From positions 2,716,823-2,780,822 of the forward strand of contig NZ_CP085327.1 in NCBI RefSeq assembly GCF_020614375.1: a DNA stretch of 64,000 nucleotides. Reading direction: 5' to 3'. Below the pieces are notes generated by a model. It was not told the DNA's origin and did no database searches. It saw only the letters and a program-made list of their open reading frames with translations. A program made the position numbers and the translations under genes. This document shows, piece by piece, positions 39,133 to 47,692 of the stretch; the first letter of the stretch is position 1; each line of letters opens with the position of its first letter. This stretch comes from Haladaptatus salinisoli. Lineage in GTDB: Archaea; Halobacteriota; Halobacteria; Halobacteriales; Haladaptataceae.

Positions 39133-39500
39133 TGGCGGAGCGCTACTCCTCGTTTCGGAGCGGGAGCCTTCCGTGGCTCCTCCAGCGCGTCACGGCGGCG
39201 TTCCTCGTCGTGGTGCTGGCGTTCCACTTCTTCCTGCTCCACTTCGTCCACCACCCCGCGAACATCGAGTTCGCGGGCACGCAGGCCCGGATGTCCCAGT
39301 GGGGCTACTTCCTCACCATGACGCTCTTCCTCATCACCGCGACGTTCCACGGTGTGAACGGCGTCTACGCCGCCCTGCTGAATCAGGGCCTCACGGGCGG
39401 TCAGAAGACCGCCGTCAAGTGGGTGCTCGTCGTCGCCGGCGTGCTGCTCGCCGCGCAGGGAACCTACGTCGCACTCGTCATGAACGGAATGATATCATGA
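39132..39500 (+). CDS. sdhD: succinate dehydrogenase hydrophobic anchor subunit
   Basis: A 122-residue protein with three membrane spans (LLQRVTAAFLVVVLAFHFFLLHF, MTLFLITATFHGVNGVYAAL, and the C-terminal WVLVVAGVLLAAQGTYVAL). The QRVTA motif and the histidines in AFHFFLLHFVHH and TFHGVNG are typical of the archaeal and actinobacterial-type second anchor. It overlaps sdhC by one base and sdhB by ATGA, so synthesis is coupled. It forms the quinone site and heme pocket with SdhC. Confidence 0.88.
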   Translation: MAERYSSFRSGSLPWLLQRVTAAFLVVVLAFHFFLLHFVHHPANIEFAGTQARMSQWGYFLTMTLFLITATFHGVNGVYAALLNQGLTGGQKTAVKWVLVVAGVLLAAQGTYVALVMNGMIS

Positions 39501-40363
39501 GCACGCAACTACCCGAAGAATCGGAGTCCGAGACGGAAGCAGAGCGCACCGAGACCCCCGGCGACCGCAGACGGGCCGAGAAGCGATCCCGTCAGCGGCA
39601 GTCCTCCGGGGCGCAGGAGTCCGCCGAGGCGGACGAGGAGACCATCCACCTCAAGGTGTTCCGCTACGACCCGGAAATCGAGGGGAAGATGGAACCTCGG
39701 TTCGACGACTTCCACGTCCCCTTCACGAAGGGGATGACCGTCCTCGACGCGCTGATGTACGCCCGCGACCGCTTCGACACGACGCTGACCTTCCGACACT
39801 CGTGTCGACAGGCCATCTGCGGGAGCGACGCGCTGTTCATCAACGGCCGACAGCGACTCGGCTGCAAGACCCAGATTTCGGAGATGGACGAGCCGGTTCG
39901 CGTCGAACCGCTCCCGCACGCCGAGGTCGTCAAGGACCTCGTCGTGGACATGGAGCACTTCTACGACCAGATGCACTCGGTCGAGCCGTACTTCCAGACG
40001 GACGAGGAACCGAGCGACGAACTGGAAGAGCAGCGCCAGTCGCGCGCGAACCGCGAGAAGATCAAGATGTCCACGCGCTGCATCTGGTGCGGCGCGTGCA
40101 TGTCCTCGTGCAACATCGCGGCGGAGGACAACCAGTACCTCGGCCCGGCGGCGCTGAACAAGGCGTACCGGTTCGCCATGGACGAGCGAGAGGGCGAGCG
40201 GTCGCGCGAGCACCGGTTCGAGATTCTCGACCAGGAACACGGCGTCTGGCGGTGCCAGACCCAGTTCTCCTGCACGAACGTCTGTCCGAAGGACATCCCG
40301 CTGACCGAGCACATCCAGGAGCTCAAGCGCGAAGCGGTGAAGAACAACCTCAAGTTCTGGTAA
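39497..40363 (+). CDS. sdhB: succinate dehydrogenase iron-sulfur subunit
   Basis: A 288-residue Fe-S subunit. The [2Fe-2S] cluster motif is SCRQAICGSDALFINGRQRLGC (about residues 98-119; Asp in place of one Cys, as in E. coli). The [4Fe-4S] and [3Fe-4S] ligands are in CIWCGACMSSCNIA and CQTQFSCTNVCPKD. A charged N-terminal extension of about 50 residues (rich in Glu, Arg and Ser) precedes the ferredoxin domain and is longer than in bacteria. It passes electrons from SdhA to the membrane quinone. The ATG overlaps the sdhD stop. Confidence 0.94.
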   Translation: MSTQLPEESESETEAERTETPGDRRRAEKRSRQRQSSGAQESAEADEETIHLKVFRYDPEIEGKMEPRFDDFHVPFTKGMTVLDALMYARDRFDTTLTFRHSCRQAICGSDALFINGRQRLGCKTQISEMDEPVRVEPLPHAEVVKDLVVDMEHFYDQMHSVEPYFQTDEEPSDELEEQRQSRANREKIKMSTRCIWCGACMSSCNIAAEDNQYLGPAALNKAYRFAMDEREGERSREHRFEILDQEHGVWRCQTQFSCTNVCPKDIPLTEHIQELKREAVKNNLKFW

Positions 40364-40379
40364 GGCAAACTCAGAGACA

Positions 40380-42218
40380 ATGTACGAACACGACGTAATC
40401 GTCGTCGGTGCTGGCGGTGCCGGGCTCCGTGCGGCCATCGCGGCCCACGAGGAGGGGGCGGACGTCGCCCTCGTTTCGAAGCTCCACCCCGTGCGAAGCC
40501 ACACCGGCGCGGCGGAAGGCGGTATCAACGCGGCGCTTCGGCAGGGCGACTCGTGGGAAGACCACGCCTACGACACGATGAAGGGGTCGGACTACCTCGG
40601 CGACGCCCCGGCCATCGAGACGCTCTGTCAGGACAGCCCGGAGGAGACGATTCAGCTCGAACACTGGGGGATGGCGTTCTCGCGCGAGGAGGACGGCCGG
40701 GTCTCCCAGCGACCGTTCGGCGGCCTCTCGTTCCCGCGGACGACCTACGCGGGGGCGGAGACCGGCCACCACCTGCTCCACACGATGTACCAGCAGGTGG
40801 TCAAGCGCGGCATTCAGGTGTACGACGAGTGGTACGTCAGCCGACTCGCCGTCACGAACCACGACGACACCGAGGAGCGCGAGTGCCACGGCGTCGTCGC
40901 CTACGACATCAAGTCGGGCAACGTGGAGGGATTCGTCGCCCGGAACGGCGTCATCCTGACCACGGGCGGTCTCGGACAGGTGTACGACCACACGACGAAC
41001 GCGGTGGCGAACACGGGCGACGGGGCCGCGATGGCCTACCGGGCGGGCGTTCCGCTGGAGGACATGGAGTTCATCCAGTTCCACCCGACGACGCTCCCCT
41101 CGACCGGCGTGCTCATCTCCGAGGGCGTGCGCGGGGAGGGCGGTATCCTCTACAACAATGAGGGCGAGCGGTTCATGTTCGAACACGGCTACGCCAACAA
41201 CGTCGGCGAACTCGCGTCCCGCGACGTGGTCGCCCGCGCGGAACTGACCGAGGTGAACGAGGGGCGCGGTATCGAAGACGAGTACGTCCACCTCGACATG
41301 CGCCACCTCGGCGAGGAGCGCATCATCGACCGCCTCGAAAACATCCTCCACCTCGCGGAGGACTTCGAGGGCGTCAACGCGCTCGAGGAGCCCATGCCCG
41401 TCAAACCCGGCCAACACTACGCGATGGGCGGCGTCGAGACGGACGAGAACGGCGAGACGTGCATCTCGGGGCTGTACGCCGCGGGCGAGTGCGCCTGCGT
41501 CTCGGTGCACGGCGCGAACCGTCTCGGCGGGAACGCCCTGCCGGAACTCATCGTCTTCGGCGCTCGCGCCGGTCGGCACGCCGCGGGCGCGGACTTCGGC
41601 CCGGCGAAGATAACGACCGGGAAGACCGCCGACACCGAACTCGGCGAGGTCGAAACGCCGGTCGAACCGGGGGCCGTCGACGCCGGGGACGGCGACGCGG
41701 TGGCGGACGGCAGCGGAACCGCGCTCGTCGACCCGACGCAGACCGTCGAGTCGGCGCTGGAGGCGGAGCGCGCCCGCGTCGAACACCTGCTCGAGAAGGA
41801 TGAGGGCGTTCAGCAGGCCGAACTTCGCGCGAAACTCCAGCGGTCGATGACGCAGAACGTCAACGTCTTCCGGAACGAGGAGGGTCTCGAACAGGCCCTC
41901 CGCGACATCCGCGAGGTGCGCGAGGAGTACCAGGACGTGTACGTCAACGACCCCTCGCGGACGTACAACACCGACCTCATCCAGACCATCGAGATGCGGA
42001 ACCTTCTCGACCTCGCGGAGGCCATCACGCTCGGCGCGCTCGCTCGCGACGAGTTCCGCGGTGCCCACTGGCGCGAGGCCCACCAGGAGCGCAAGGACGA
42101 GCAGTGGCTCAAGCACACGCTCCTCTCGTGGAACGACGGGACGCCTGAACTCTGGTTCAAGCCCGTCATCCTCGAAGGCGAAGAGAAGGAGTACGAACCG
42201 AAGATTCGAAGCTACTAG
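40380..42218 (+). CDS. sdhA: succinate dehydrogenase flavoprotein subunit
   Basis: A 612-residue flavoprotein with the FAD-binding motif DVIVVGAGGAGLRAAIAA at the N-terminus, the covalent-FAD histidine in RSHTGAAEGGINAAL (about residue 42), QFHPTTLPSTG, and the active-site HGANRLGGNALPELIVFGARAG segment near residue 380. It oxidises succinate to fumarate in the citric acid cycle and feeds electrons to the quinone pool. It follows sdhB by 16 bp and ends the sdhCDBA operon, converging on the XapX gene. Confidence 0.95.
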   Translation: MYEHDVIVVGAGGAGLRAAIAAHEEGADVALVSKLHPVRSHTGAAEGGINAALRQGDSWEDHAYDTMKGSDYLGDAPAIETLCQDSPEETIQLEHWGMAFSREEDGRVSQRPFGGLSFPRTTYAGAETGHHLLHTMYQQVVKRGIQVYDEWYVSRLAVTNHDDTEERECHGVVAYDIKSGNVEGFVARNGVILTTGGLGQVYDHTTNAVANTGDGAAMAYRAGVPLEDMEFIQFHPTTLPSTGVLISEGVRGEGGILYNNEGERFMFEHGYANNVGELASRDVVARAELTEVNEGRGIEDEYVHLDMRHLGEERIIDRLENILHLAEDFEGVNALEEPMPVKPGQHYAMGGVETDENGETCISGLYAAGECACVSVHGANRLGGNALPELIVFGARAGRHAAGADFGPAKITTGKTADTELGEVETPVEPGAVDAGDGDAVADGSGTALVDPTQTVESALEAERARVEHLLEKDEGVQQAELRAKLQRSMTQNVNVFRNEEGLEQALRDIREVREEYQDVYVNDPSRTYNTDLIQTIEMRNLLDLAEAITLGALARDEFRGAHWREAHQERKDEQWLKHTLLSWNDGTPELWFKPVILEGEEKEYEPKIRSY

Positions 42219-42251
42219 AGCCGACGTTTCGTCCGCTGCTTTTCCCTGACG

Positions 42252-42452
42252 CTATCCCGCGAGCCCGAGCGCCGAGAGCAGGTCGACGCTCCACCCCATC
42301 GCGTCGACGACCTTGTAGCCGAGGTAGATGCCGACGATACCCATCACGCCGGGGAGTTCCGGCGGGGCGGGAATCGGCACGCCGAGAAACTTGAAGAACG
42401 CGCCGGTGAGCAGTCCGGTCAGCAGTGCGAAGGCTGTTAGAGCGAGGTTCAT
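42252..42452 (-). CDS. XapX domain-containing small membrane protein
   Basis: A 66-residue protein of the XapX (DUF1427) family. Two membrane spans are seen (LALTAFALLTGLLTGAFFKFLG and MGIVGIYLGYKVVDAM) separated by a VPIPAPPELPGV loop, which is the family hallmark. The ATG at 42452 is preferred to one four codons upstream because MNLALTAF is the usual family start. Function is unknown. It is a lone gene between sdhA and another small haloarchaeal gene. Confidence 0.82.
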   Translation of the reverse strand: MNLALTAFALLTGLLTGAFFKFLGVPIPAPPELPGVMGIVGIYLGYKVVDAMGWSVDLLSALGLAG

Positions 42453-42495
42453 CGGTAACCCCACTGCGCACAGAACCGTGAAAAGTCGTTCGAAG

Positions 42496-42681
42496 TCAGC
42501 GGTGTTGCGACAGCGTTCGCGCCGCCGAGAGCGGCATCGAGATCCACGCGTCGTCTCGCGTCACGTCCGCGATGACGGCCAGTTCGTCGCCGTTGTCGTC
42601 CTCGTCGACGGCGAACATGACGTCGTCTGCGAGCTGTGCCTCGGTGTCGTCGATTGCGCGTGTCCAGTTCAGGGTAATCAC
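42496..42681 (-). CDS. small conserved haloarchaeal protein
   Basis: A 61-residue acidic protein (start GTG at 42681) with strands DDVMFAVDEDDNGDELAVIADV and a DDAWISM segment near the C-terminus, resembling small haloarchaeal proteins of unknown role that I cannot place in a numbered family. The frame extends to an ATG at 42756, but that extension is arginine-rich and its first codons cover the ATAACAAAG motif (42738-42746), which looks regulatory, so the later GTG is chosen. The start remains uncertain. Confidence 0.5.
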   Translation of the reverse strand: MITLNWTRAIDDTEAQLADDVMFAVDEDDNGDELAVIADVTRDDAWISMPLSAARTLSQHR

Positions 42682-42737
42682 CGTGATTCGACTCGGTCCT
42701 CTCCGGGGGACTCGTCCGAGTCTGGAACGCAAACCCC

Positions 42738-42746
42738 CTTTGTTAT
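42738..42746 (-). promoter_or_regulatory. ATAACAAAG motif, copy 1
   Basis: First of eight copies of a 9-mer seen only between 42.7 and 62 kb. On the minus strand it reads ACATAACAAAGGGG and lies 56 nt before the GTG at 42681. A near-palindrome GACTCGTCCGAGTC is just downstream in the presumed leader. Confidence 0.45.
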
Positions 42747-42855
42747 GTAGCGCCATCTGACCCGGTAGCCGGGGCTTACCGCCGCTCTTTCTCGCGTTCA
42801 GCGGTTCAACGACCGATATCGGTCGCGCCGTCGTCCGCCGACGAGTACGCGCTGG

Positions 42856-42864
42856 ATAACAAAG
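42856..42864 (+). promoter_or_regulatory. ATAACAAAG motif, copy 2
   Basis: Reads GGATAACAAAGTACC on the plus strand, 99 nt before the DUF1616 gene and divergent from copy 1. A 21-codon frame starting ATG at 42902 lies between and ends in an ATGA overlap with the DUF1616 start. Confidence 0.45.
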
Positions 42865-42963
42865 TACCGTTCCGGATTACGTCGTTCACGGACTGATTTC
42901 GATGTCGTTCGGAGAACAGAAGACGAGACAGCACCGCACGAAAACGAATCGTTCGAGGCGCGT

Positions 42964-43983
42964 ATGAGCCACGGAACGACCGAATCCTGGCTGAGCCGAA
43001 TCACCCGACCGGTGTTCGAACTCCCCGCCGACCTCGTGGGAGTCGTCGTCGCGGTCGCGGCGGTCGCGTTCACGCTCGCGCAGTCGGGCGTGCGCGGGAC
43101 GCCGGTCGCCGTCGCGCTGGGGCTTCCGTTCGTCCTCTTCGCGCCCGGATACGCCCTCGTCTCCCTCCTGTTTCCGGGGACGGGACCGTCTCGTCGCTCG
43201 GGGTGGACGAGTCCGGCGAGGGTGCGACGCGAGGGAATCACGCCGGGCGAGCGCGCGGCGCTCTCGTTCGGCGGGAGTCTCGCGCTCGTCCCGGTGCTCG
43301 CGCTCTCCCTCTCGCTCGCCAGCGTTCCGTTCGAACCGCTTCCCGTCCTCGTCGCCGTCTTCGGTCTCACGCTCACCCTCTCGGTGTTCGCGGCGCTTCG
43401 TCGCGGCAACGTCCCCGCCGAGGACCGATTCGGCGTTTCGTTTCGGACCGGCGCTTCTCGACTTCGCGCCGCGCTCTTCGGCGCGGAGTCGAGTGCCGAC
43501 GTCGCGCTGAACGTCGTGCTCGCGCTGTCGGTGGTGGTCGCGCTGTCCGCGGTCGGGTTCGCCTTCGCCGCGCCGCAGGACGGCGAGCGGTTCTCGCGGT
43601 TGTCGCTGCTCGAGCGGGAGGGCGGGAAGTTCGTCACCGCCAAGAATCCGGAACCGTTCGAGGTTGGCGAGACGAAACCGGTGCACGTCGCCGTCGATAA
43701 TCGCGAGGGGAAGTCGGTCGAGTACACCGTCGTCGTCCAACTCCAGCGCGTCGAACAGCGGCCGGACGGGAGCGCCCGCGTCGTCGACCGGGTGGAGTTG
43801 GACCGACTCAGCCACCGCGTGGCGGCCGGCGAGTCGTGGCGAACCCGCTACGCTATCAGCCCGACGATGGCCGGGGAGAACCTTCGACTGCAGTTCCTGC
43901 TCTACAAGGGCGATCCGCCCGCAAACCCGACGACGAGCAACGCCGACGAACACGCCCACCTCTGGATCGACGTGGCAACATAA
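42964..43983 (+). CDS. DUF1616 domain-containing membrane protein
   Basis: A 339-residue protein with the DUF1616 N-terminal membrane region: spans at about residues 24-42, 45-68 (the ALGLPFVLFAPGYALVSLLFPG signature), 100-118 and others up to about residue 210. Then a soluble domain follows (FSRLSLLEREGGKFVTAKNPEPFEVGE to HAHLWIDV), likely outside the cell and beta-sandwich-like. The function is unknown, but haloarchaeal and methanogen members often lie near surface-glycan genes, as here. The stop overlaps the start of the next gene. Confidence 0.82.
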   Translation: MSHGTTESWLSRITRPVFELPADLVGVVVAVAAVAFTLAQSGVRGTPVAVALGLPFVLFAPGYALVSLLFPGTGPSRRSGWTSPARVRREGITPGERAALSFGGSLALVPVLALSLSLASVPFEPLPVLVAVFGLTLTLSVFAALRRGNVPAEDRFGVSFRTGASRLRAALFGAESSADVALNVVLALSVVVALSAVGFAFAAPQDGERFSRLSLLEREGGKFVTAKNPEPFEVGETKPVHVAVDNREGKSVEYTVVVQLQRVEQRPDGSARVVDRVELDRLSHRVAAGESWRTRYAISPTMAGENLRLQFLLYKGDPPANPTTSNADEHAHLWIDVAT

Positions 43984-44552
43984 TGTGGCCGTGGGAACAT
44001 CTCGCGTTCGGCTATCTCCTCTACTCGGCGTACAGCCACGTCGTCGCCGGTCGGTCGCCGCGGAGCGACGCCGTCGTCGTCCTCGGGTTCGCCACCCAGC
44101 TCCCCGACCTCGTGGACAAACCGCTCGCGTGGTCGCTCGCGGTGCTGCCGAGCGGTCACTCGCTGGCGCACTCGCTCGTCTCCGCGCTTCCGCTCTCGGC
44201 GTTGGCGCTCGCGCTCGCGCACCGCGCGCGCCGAACCGACATCGGCGTCGCGTTCGCGGTCGGCTACCTCTCGCACCTCGCGGGCGACGTGATATATCCA
44301 GTCGCGGTCGGCAAAGAGCCGTCGCTCGAATTTCTGCTGTGGCCGCTCGTTCGCGTCCCGGCCGACCGGACGGGCGCGGGCTTTCTGGCCCGATTTCGGG
44401 ACTACTTCGGGGACTACCTCACCTACCTCGACGACCCTGCCCTGACGGGCTACCTCGCGCTCGAACTCGGACTCTTTCTCGCCGTCTTCGCCCTCTGGCT
44501 GTTCGACGGGATGCCGGGCGTCCCGAGAAAGGTCGCCGTCACGCGCCGGTAA
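43983..44552 (+). CDS. membrane-bound metal-dependent hydrolase family protein (YdjM/DUF457-like)
   Basis: A 189-residue protein with about four membrane spans and the metal-site pattern of the YdjM/LexA-binding hydrolase family: WEHLAFGYLLYSAYSH, ATQLPDLVDKP, GHSLAHSL and LSHLAGDVIYP. The His and Asp residues in these motifs are set up to bind a metal near the membrane surface. Its ATG overlaps the DUF1616 stop, so the two are probably co-expressed. The 243 bp after it, up to the convergent FemAB-like gene, show no gene. Confidence 0.8.
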   Translation: MWPWEHLAFGYLLYSAYSHVVAGRSPRSDAVVVLGFATQLPDLVDKPLAWSLAVLPSGHSLAHSLVSALPLSALALALAHRARRTDIGVAFAVGYLSHLAGDVIYPVAVGKEPSLEFLLWPLVRVPADRTGAGFLARFRDYFGDYLTYLDDPALTGYLALELGLFLAVFALWLFDGMPGVPRKVAVTRR

Positions 44553-44795
44553 TCGGAACCGGCGTCGATTTCGAAGGAGAGTCGATTCTGGGAACCAGGT
44601 CGGAGTAGCGGCGGGACTCCCGTGCGGTCGGTTCCCGCGCCGCGCTCGGAGCGGTCGAGTCCGGGCGTCGACGCTTCCGTCTGTTCCGGTCAGGTCTATT
44701 CCGACGAGCGTCGGGCGGACCGCGAAAATACCGAGGGCACCGCCGGCGGACGGCGTTCCCGCCGCGGTTCGGGTGTCGGGGATCGTACCCGACCG

Positions 44796-45812
44796 TCACC
44801 TGAATCGCTTGTACACGTCCGTCAGCAGGTTCATCATCCGCGTGCCGCGCTCCAAACTGTAGTAGCGCACGAGTCCGGGGTTGAACTTCGCCTTGTAGCC
44901 GCAGAGTCGGCGCTCGTTCGCGCCCACGAGGTCGTAGCGCGGGATGCCTTCGGCCATCGCGTCGCGCATGATCGCCCAGTCGACGAGGTCGTTGACGGGC
45001 ACGTCGCGGGTGTGTTTCGCGCCGCCCTGCCACCGGTAGACCCGCGAATCGTCCGCCAGCGCTATCATCCCGCCCGCGAACTCGCCGTCCACGTCGCAGA
45101 CGTACGGTCGAACCGCCCCGTCCGGAAGTTCTCGGTAGAGGTCGACGGCGAACTCGGGCGAGAGGCGGTACGGTTCGCCCTGCTCGTCGTGGCGGGCCGC
45201 CACCTGCCGAATAATCCGACGGATCGCCTGCGGCCCGCCGAGGCGGATGTCGTAGCGATCCTCGTCGGTTCGGGTGTTGCTCCGGGCGTCGCCGCTGAAA
45301 CTGGACAGGACGCTCTCCTCCCCGGGCGTCAGGTCGACCTCGTAGGTGTGGCGCGGCAGCACGTCGAAGTCGTTCCACTCGAACGGGCGGATGTCCTCGT
45401 ACCGTCCGCCCGTCCTGACGTGGACGTACTTCGGACCGAACTCGCGGTCCAGCCAGTCGAGACAGCCGTCGACGAATCGCCGATGCCTGCGCTCCGCCTT
45501 CCGCCGCTTCAGCTTCTCCATGTTCAACAGCAGCGGGCCGAGGTGGGGAAGCCAGAGGTTCGGCGGCGGCGAGAAGGCGGCCGTAACGCCCCCCTTCGAG
45601 ATGGTGAAGGCGGGGAACAGACCGACCGGTTCCTGTCCTTTGAAGCCGACGAGGGGGTGGAACGTCGCTCCGGCGTGCTCGGCCTGCACTTCGAGGGCCG
45701 CCAGCCGGTGGAACACGTCGCCCTGCGGCGAGCGATCCACGTAGTCGTTCCAGCGTTCGAGGTCGTCCGCCCGTTCCACTCTGATGCCGTTGTTCTCTAT
45801 CGTAATGCTCAT
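44796..45812 (-). CDS. FemAB/GNAT-like acyltransferase (first copy)
   Basis: A 338-residue protein of the lipid II:glycine glycyltransferase (FemAB)/GNAT superfamily. It has a N-terminal half acceptor domain (DVFHRLAALEVQAEHAG, FHPLVGFKGQEPVGLFP) and a C-terminal GNAT fold with VYRWQGGAKH and YDLVGANERRLCGYKAKFNPGLVRYYSL. Archaea lack murein, so an aminoacyl or acyl transfer to a surface glycan or lipid-linked sugar is more likely. The ATG overlaps the stop of the phosphodiesterase gene (ATGA). A paralogue is encoded at 57700-58773. Confidence 0.85.
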   Translation of the reverse strand: MSITIENNGIRVERADDLERWNDYVDRSPQGDVFHRLAALEVQAEHAGATFHPLVGFKGQEPVGLFPAFTISKGGVTAAFSPPPNLWLPHLGPLLLNMEKLKRRKAERRHRRFVDGCLDWLDREFGPKYVHVRTGGRYEDIRPFEWNDFDVLPRHTYEVDLTPGEESVLSSFSGDARSNTRTDEDRYDIRLGGPQAIRRIIRQVAARHDEQGEPYRLSPEFAVDLYRELPDGAVRPYVCDVDGEFAGGMIALADDSRVYRWQGGAKHTRDVPVNDLVDWAIMRDAMAEGIPRYDLVGANERRLCGYKAKFNPGLVRYYSLERGTRMMNLLTDVYKRFR

Positions 45813-47422
45813 TCGAGATATCCGAGATCCGCGAGTCGCGCTTCCACGCGCTCGTCGTCGGTTTCGACCGTCTCGCCCGCGTCGTACGCGGGGTAGCTCT
45901 GCTCGCCCGCCGGCTCGACGACCGGGAGGACGCGTCCGTCCATCCGGTCGCTCGCGGGGACGTCGAACGTCGCCAGGATCGTCGGAGCCACGTCGAAGAG
46001 GTGGGCGCCCGCGCAGGTCGCGTCCGAGTCGATTTCCGCGCCCGCCACCGCGAAGATTCCGTTCAGCTTGTGGTTCCACGGCTCCCGCGGGGGACCGAAC
46101 CGGCGACCCCGCAGTTGCGCGGAGAGGAACTGGTCGAACTCGGCGGGAACGCACACCACGTCCACCGCGTTCTCGCTATACGGACCGTCGAAGAACGCTT
46201 CGCGCGGGGCCACCGTCTCGAAGACGGGACGGCCGTCCGGCGTGCGAACGCTCCCTAGCTTCTCGACCAGTTCCGCGCGCACCTCCTCGTACCGCTCGGG
46301 TGGGACGACGCCATCGGGTTCGCGCCCTTCGAGGTTGATGCGGACGCCGCACTCGATTCGGTCGCGCATGTAGGCGACCGAGTTAGAGAAATCGACCTGC
46401 TCCGTTGCGGCGCGGATGAAATCCTCCGGAACGTGCTTGACGACGAACTCGTCCAACCCGGCGCGTTCGAGGACGGCCCCGATTCGCTGGCTGGTGATTC
46501 CGACGCGCGCGGCGGTCGCCAGCCCGCGCTCCGCCCAGCCTCGTTCGCGGGGGGAACTCTCCTTCCCGCGCTGCAACTGATTGCTCGCGATGGTCGACCA
46601 CGAGGGCATCCCCTCGCCGCCGCGAACCGTCTCGACGTACCCTTCCTCGCGCAGGAAGTCGTTGACGCGGAACTCGTAGCCCGCGTACTCGCCGATACCG
46701 TGGTCGCTGGCGACCACGACCGTGTCGGGGTCGCAGGCGTCGAGAATCTCGCCGACCTGTTCGTCGACCGCCTCGTAGACGGCTCGCGCCACACCGTCCT
46801 CGCCGGGGTGTTCGTGAAACACCGTGTCGGTGCTCTGGAACTGGACGAACCCGAAGTCCGGGTCGAATCGGTCGGCGAGGTAGCGAAACGCCTCGCCGCG
46901 CATCGTCACGAGGCGACGGTACCACTCGACGGACTCGTCGAGCGGGAGGTTCCGCGGCGGGTAGACGCGGTAGTCGCCGATCTCGTTCCGTACTTCTTCC
47001 AGCAGTCCTTCGGGGTAGCAGGTCGGATTCTCGGGGGCGGTGTACCCCGGCAGAATCGCACCGTCGAACGCTCGGGGCGGATGGGTTACGGGCGCGTTGA
47101 CGACGACGCTCGAGTGGCCGTGTCGGTCGAGGAGCTCCCAAAGGGTGTGTTCGCGAACGCGAGTCGCGTTCACCACGTCCCAGTCGTACCCGTCGAAGTC
47201 GAGAAATCCGAAGACGCCGTGTTTGCCGGGATTCGTCCCGGTGTACATCGAAGGCCACGCGCTGGGCGTCCACGGCGGAATTTGCGATTCCAGCGGCCCG
47301 GACGACCCCTCGGCGAATATCGACCGCAGATGCGGGAGCGCCCCGTCCTCGAACAGCGGATCGAGGACGGACCGGCACCCGGCGTCGATGCCGACGAGAA
47401 GTGTCTTTATCTGACAGTCCAT
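45809..47422 (-). CDS. alkaline phosphatase superfamily (type I phosphodiesterase-like) protein
   Basis: A 537-residue enzyme of the alkaline-phosphatase/nucleotide pyrophosphatase superfamily. Metal and nucleophile motifs are visible: LLVGIDAGCRSVLDPL, the Thr-containing PPWTPSAWPSMYTGTNPGKHGVFGF, DTVFHEHPGEDG and VVVASDHGIG. No signal peptide is seen from the ATG at 47422, so it is cytoplasmic. An ATAACAAAG motif lies 28 nt before this ATG, and the upstream frame extension is dropped for that reason. It is co-transcribed with the FemAB-like gene. It may cleave or transfer phosphodiesters on glycan precursors. Confidence 0.85.
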   Translation of the reverse strand: MDCQIKTLLVGIDAGCRSVLDPLFEDGALPHLRSIFAEGSSGPLESQIPPWTPSAWPSMYTGTNPGKHGVFGFLDFDGYDWDVVNATRVREHTLWELLDRHGHSSVVVNAPVTHPPRAFDGAILPGYTAPENPTCYPEGLLEEVRNEIGDYRVYPPRNLPLDESVEWYRRLVTMRGEAFRYLADRFDPDFGFVQFQSTDTVFHEHPGEDGVARAVYEAVDEQVGEILDACDPDTVVVASDHGIGEYAGYEFRVNDFLREEGYVETVRGGEGMPSWSTIASNQLQRGKESSPRERGWAERGLATAARVGITSQRIGAVLERAGLDEFVVKHVPEDFIRAATEQVDFSNSVAYMRDRIECGVRINLEGREPDGVVPPERYEEVRAELVEKLGSVRTPDGRPVFETVAPREAFFDGPYSENAVDVVCVPAEFDQFLSAQLRGRRFGPPREPWNHKLNGIFAVAGAEIDSDATCAGAHLFDVAPTILATFDVPASDRMDGRVLPVVEPAGEQSYPAYDAGETVETDDERVEARLADLGYLE

Positions 47423-47450
47423 GCTGTAACGGAAAACCCTACCCGAAGCC

Positions 47451-47459
47451 TTTGTTATG
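47451..47459 (-). promoter_or_regulatory. ATAACAAAG motif, copy 3
   Basis: Reads CGCATAACAAAGGC on the minus strand and ends 28 nt before the ATG at 47422. At this position a TATA box would be expected, and no better one is seen. Confidence 0.5.
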
Positions 47460-47692
47460 CGCTCGTTTCCGGCGTCGTAGCTCGGTCGTACCCCGGATAT
47501 CGCCGCCGAACGGAAGTTCGGTTGGAACGGTCTGCAACGGTGAGCCACGGTGAATTTCTCGCTCGCTTTCGGTTCGAGTGAACGGTACGGATCGGTTATT
47601 GCGGCGTAAGCGCCGCTTGTCCCCCGCCCCGGCGCTCGCGCCGAACTCGCCCGCCGTCGCGGCGGGCGGTGACGAAGGGGAACCGTAATTTA
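47460..47692. other. intergenic region with three consecutive hairpins
   Basis: No gene. Three short inverted repeats follow each other: GCGGCG-taag-CGCCGC (47601-47616), CGGCGC-tc-GCGCCG (47630-47643) and CGCCCGCCG-tcg-CGGCGGGCG (47648-47668). Right after them begins the AT-rich promoter module repeated at 47693. Confidence 0.5.

Noticed and set aside
40371..42116. A 581-codon frame antisense to sdhA
   Set aside because: It mirrors a very clear flavoprotein gene and has no recognisable start context or domain.
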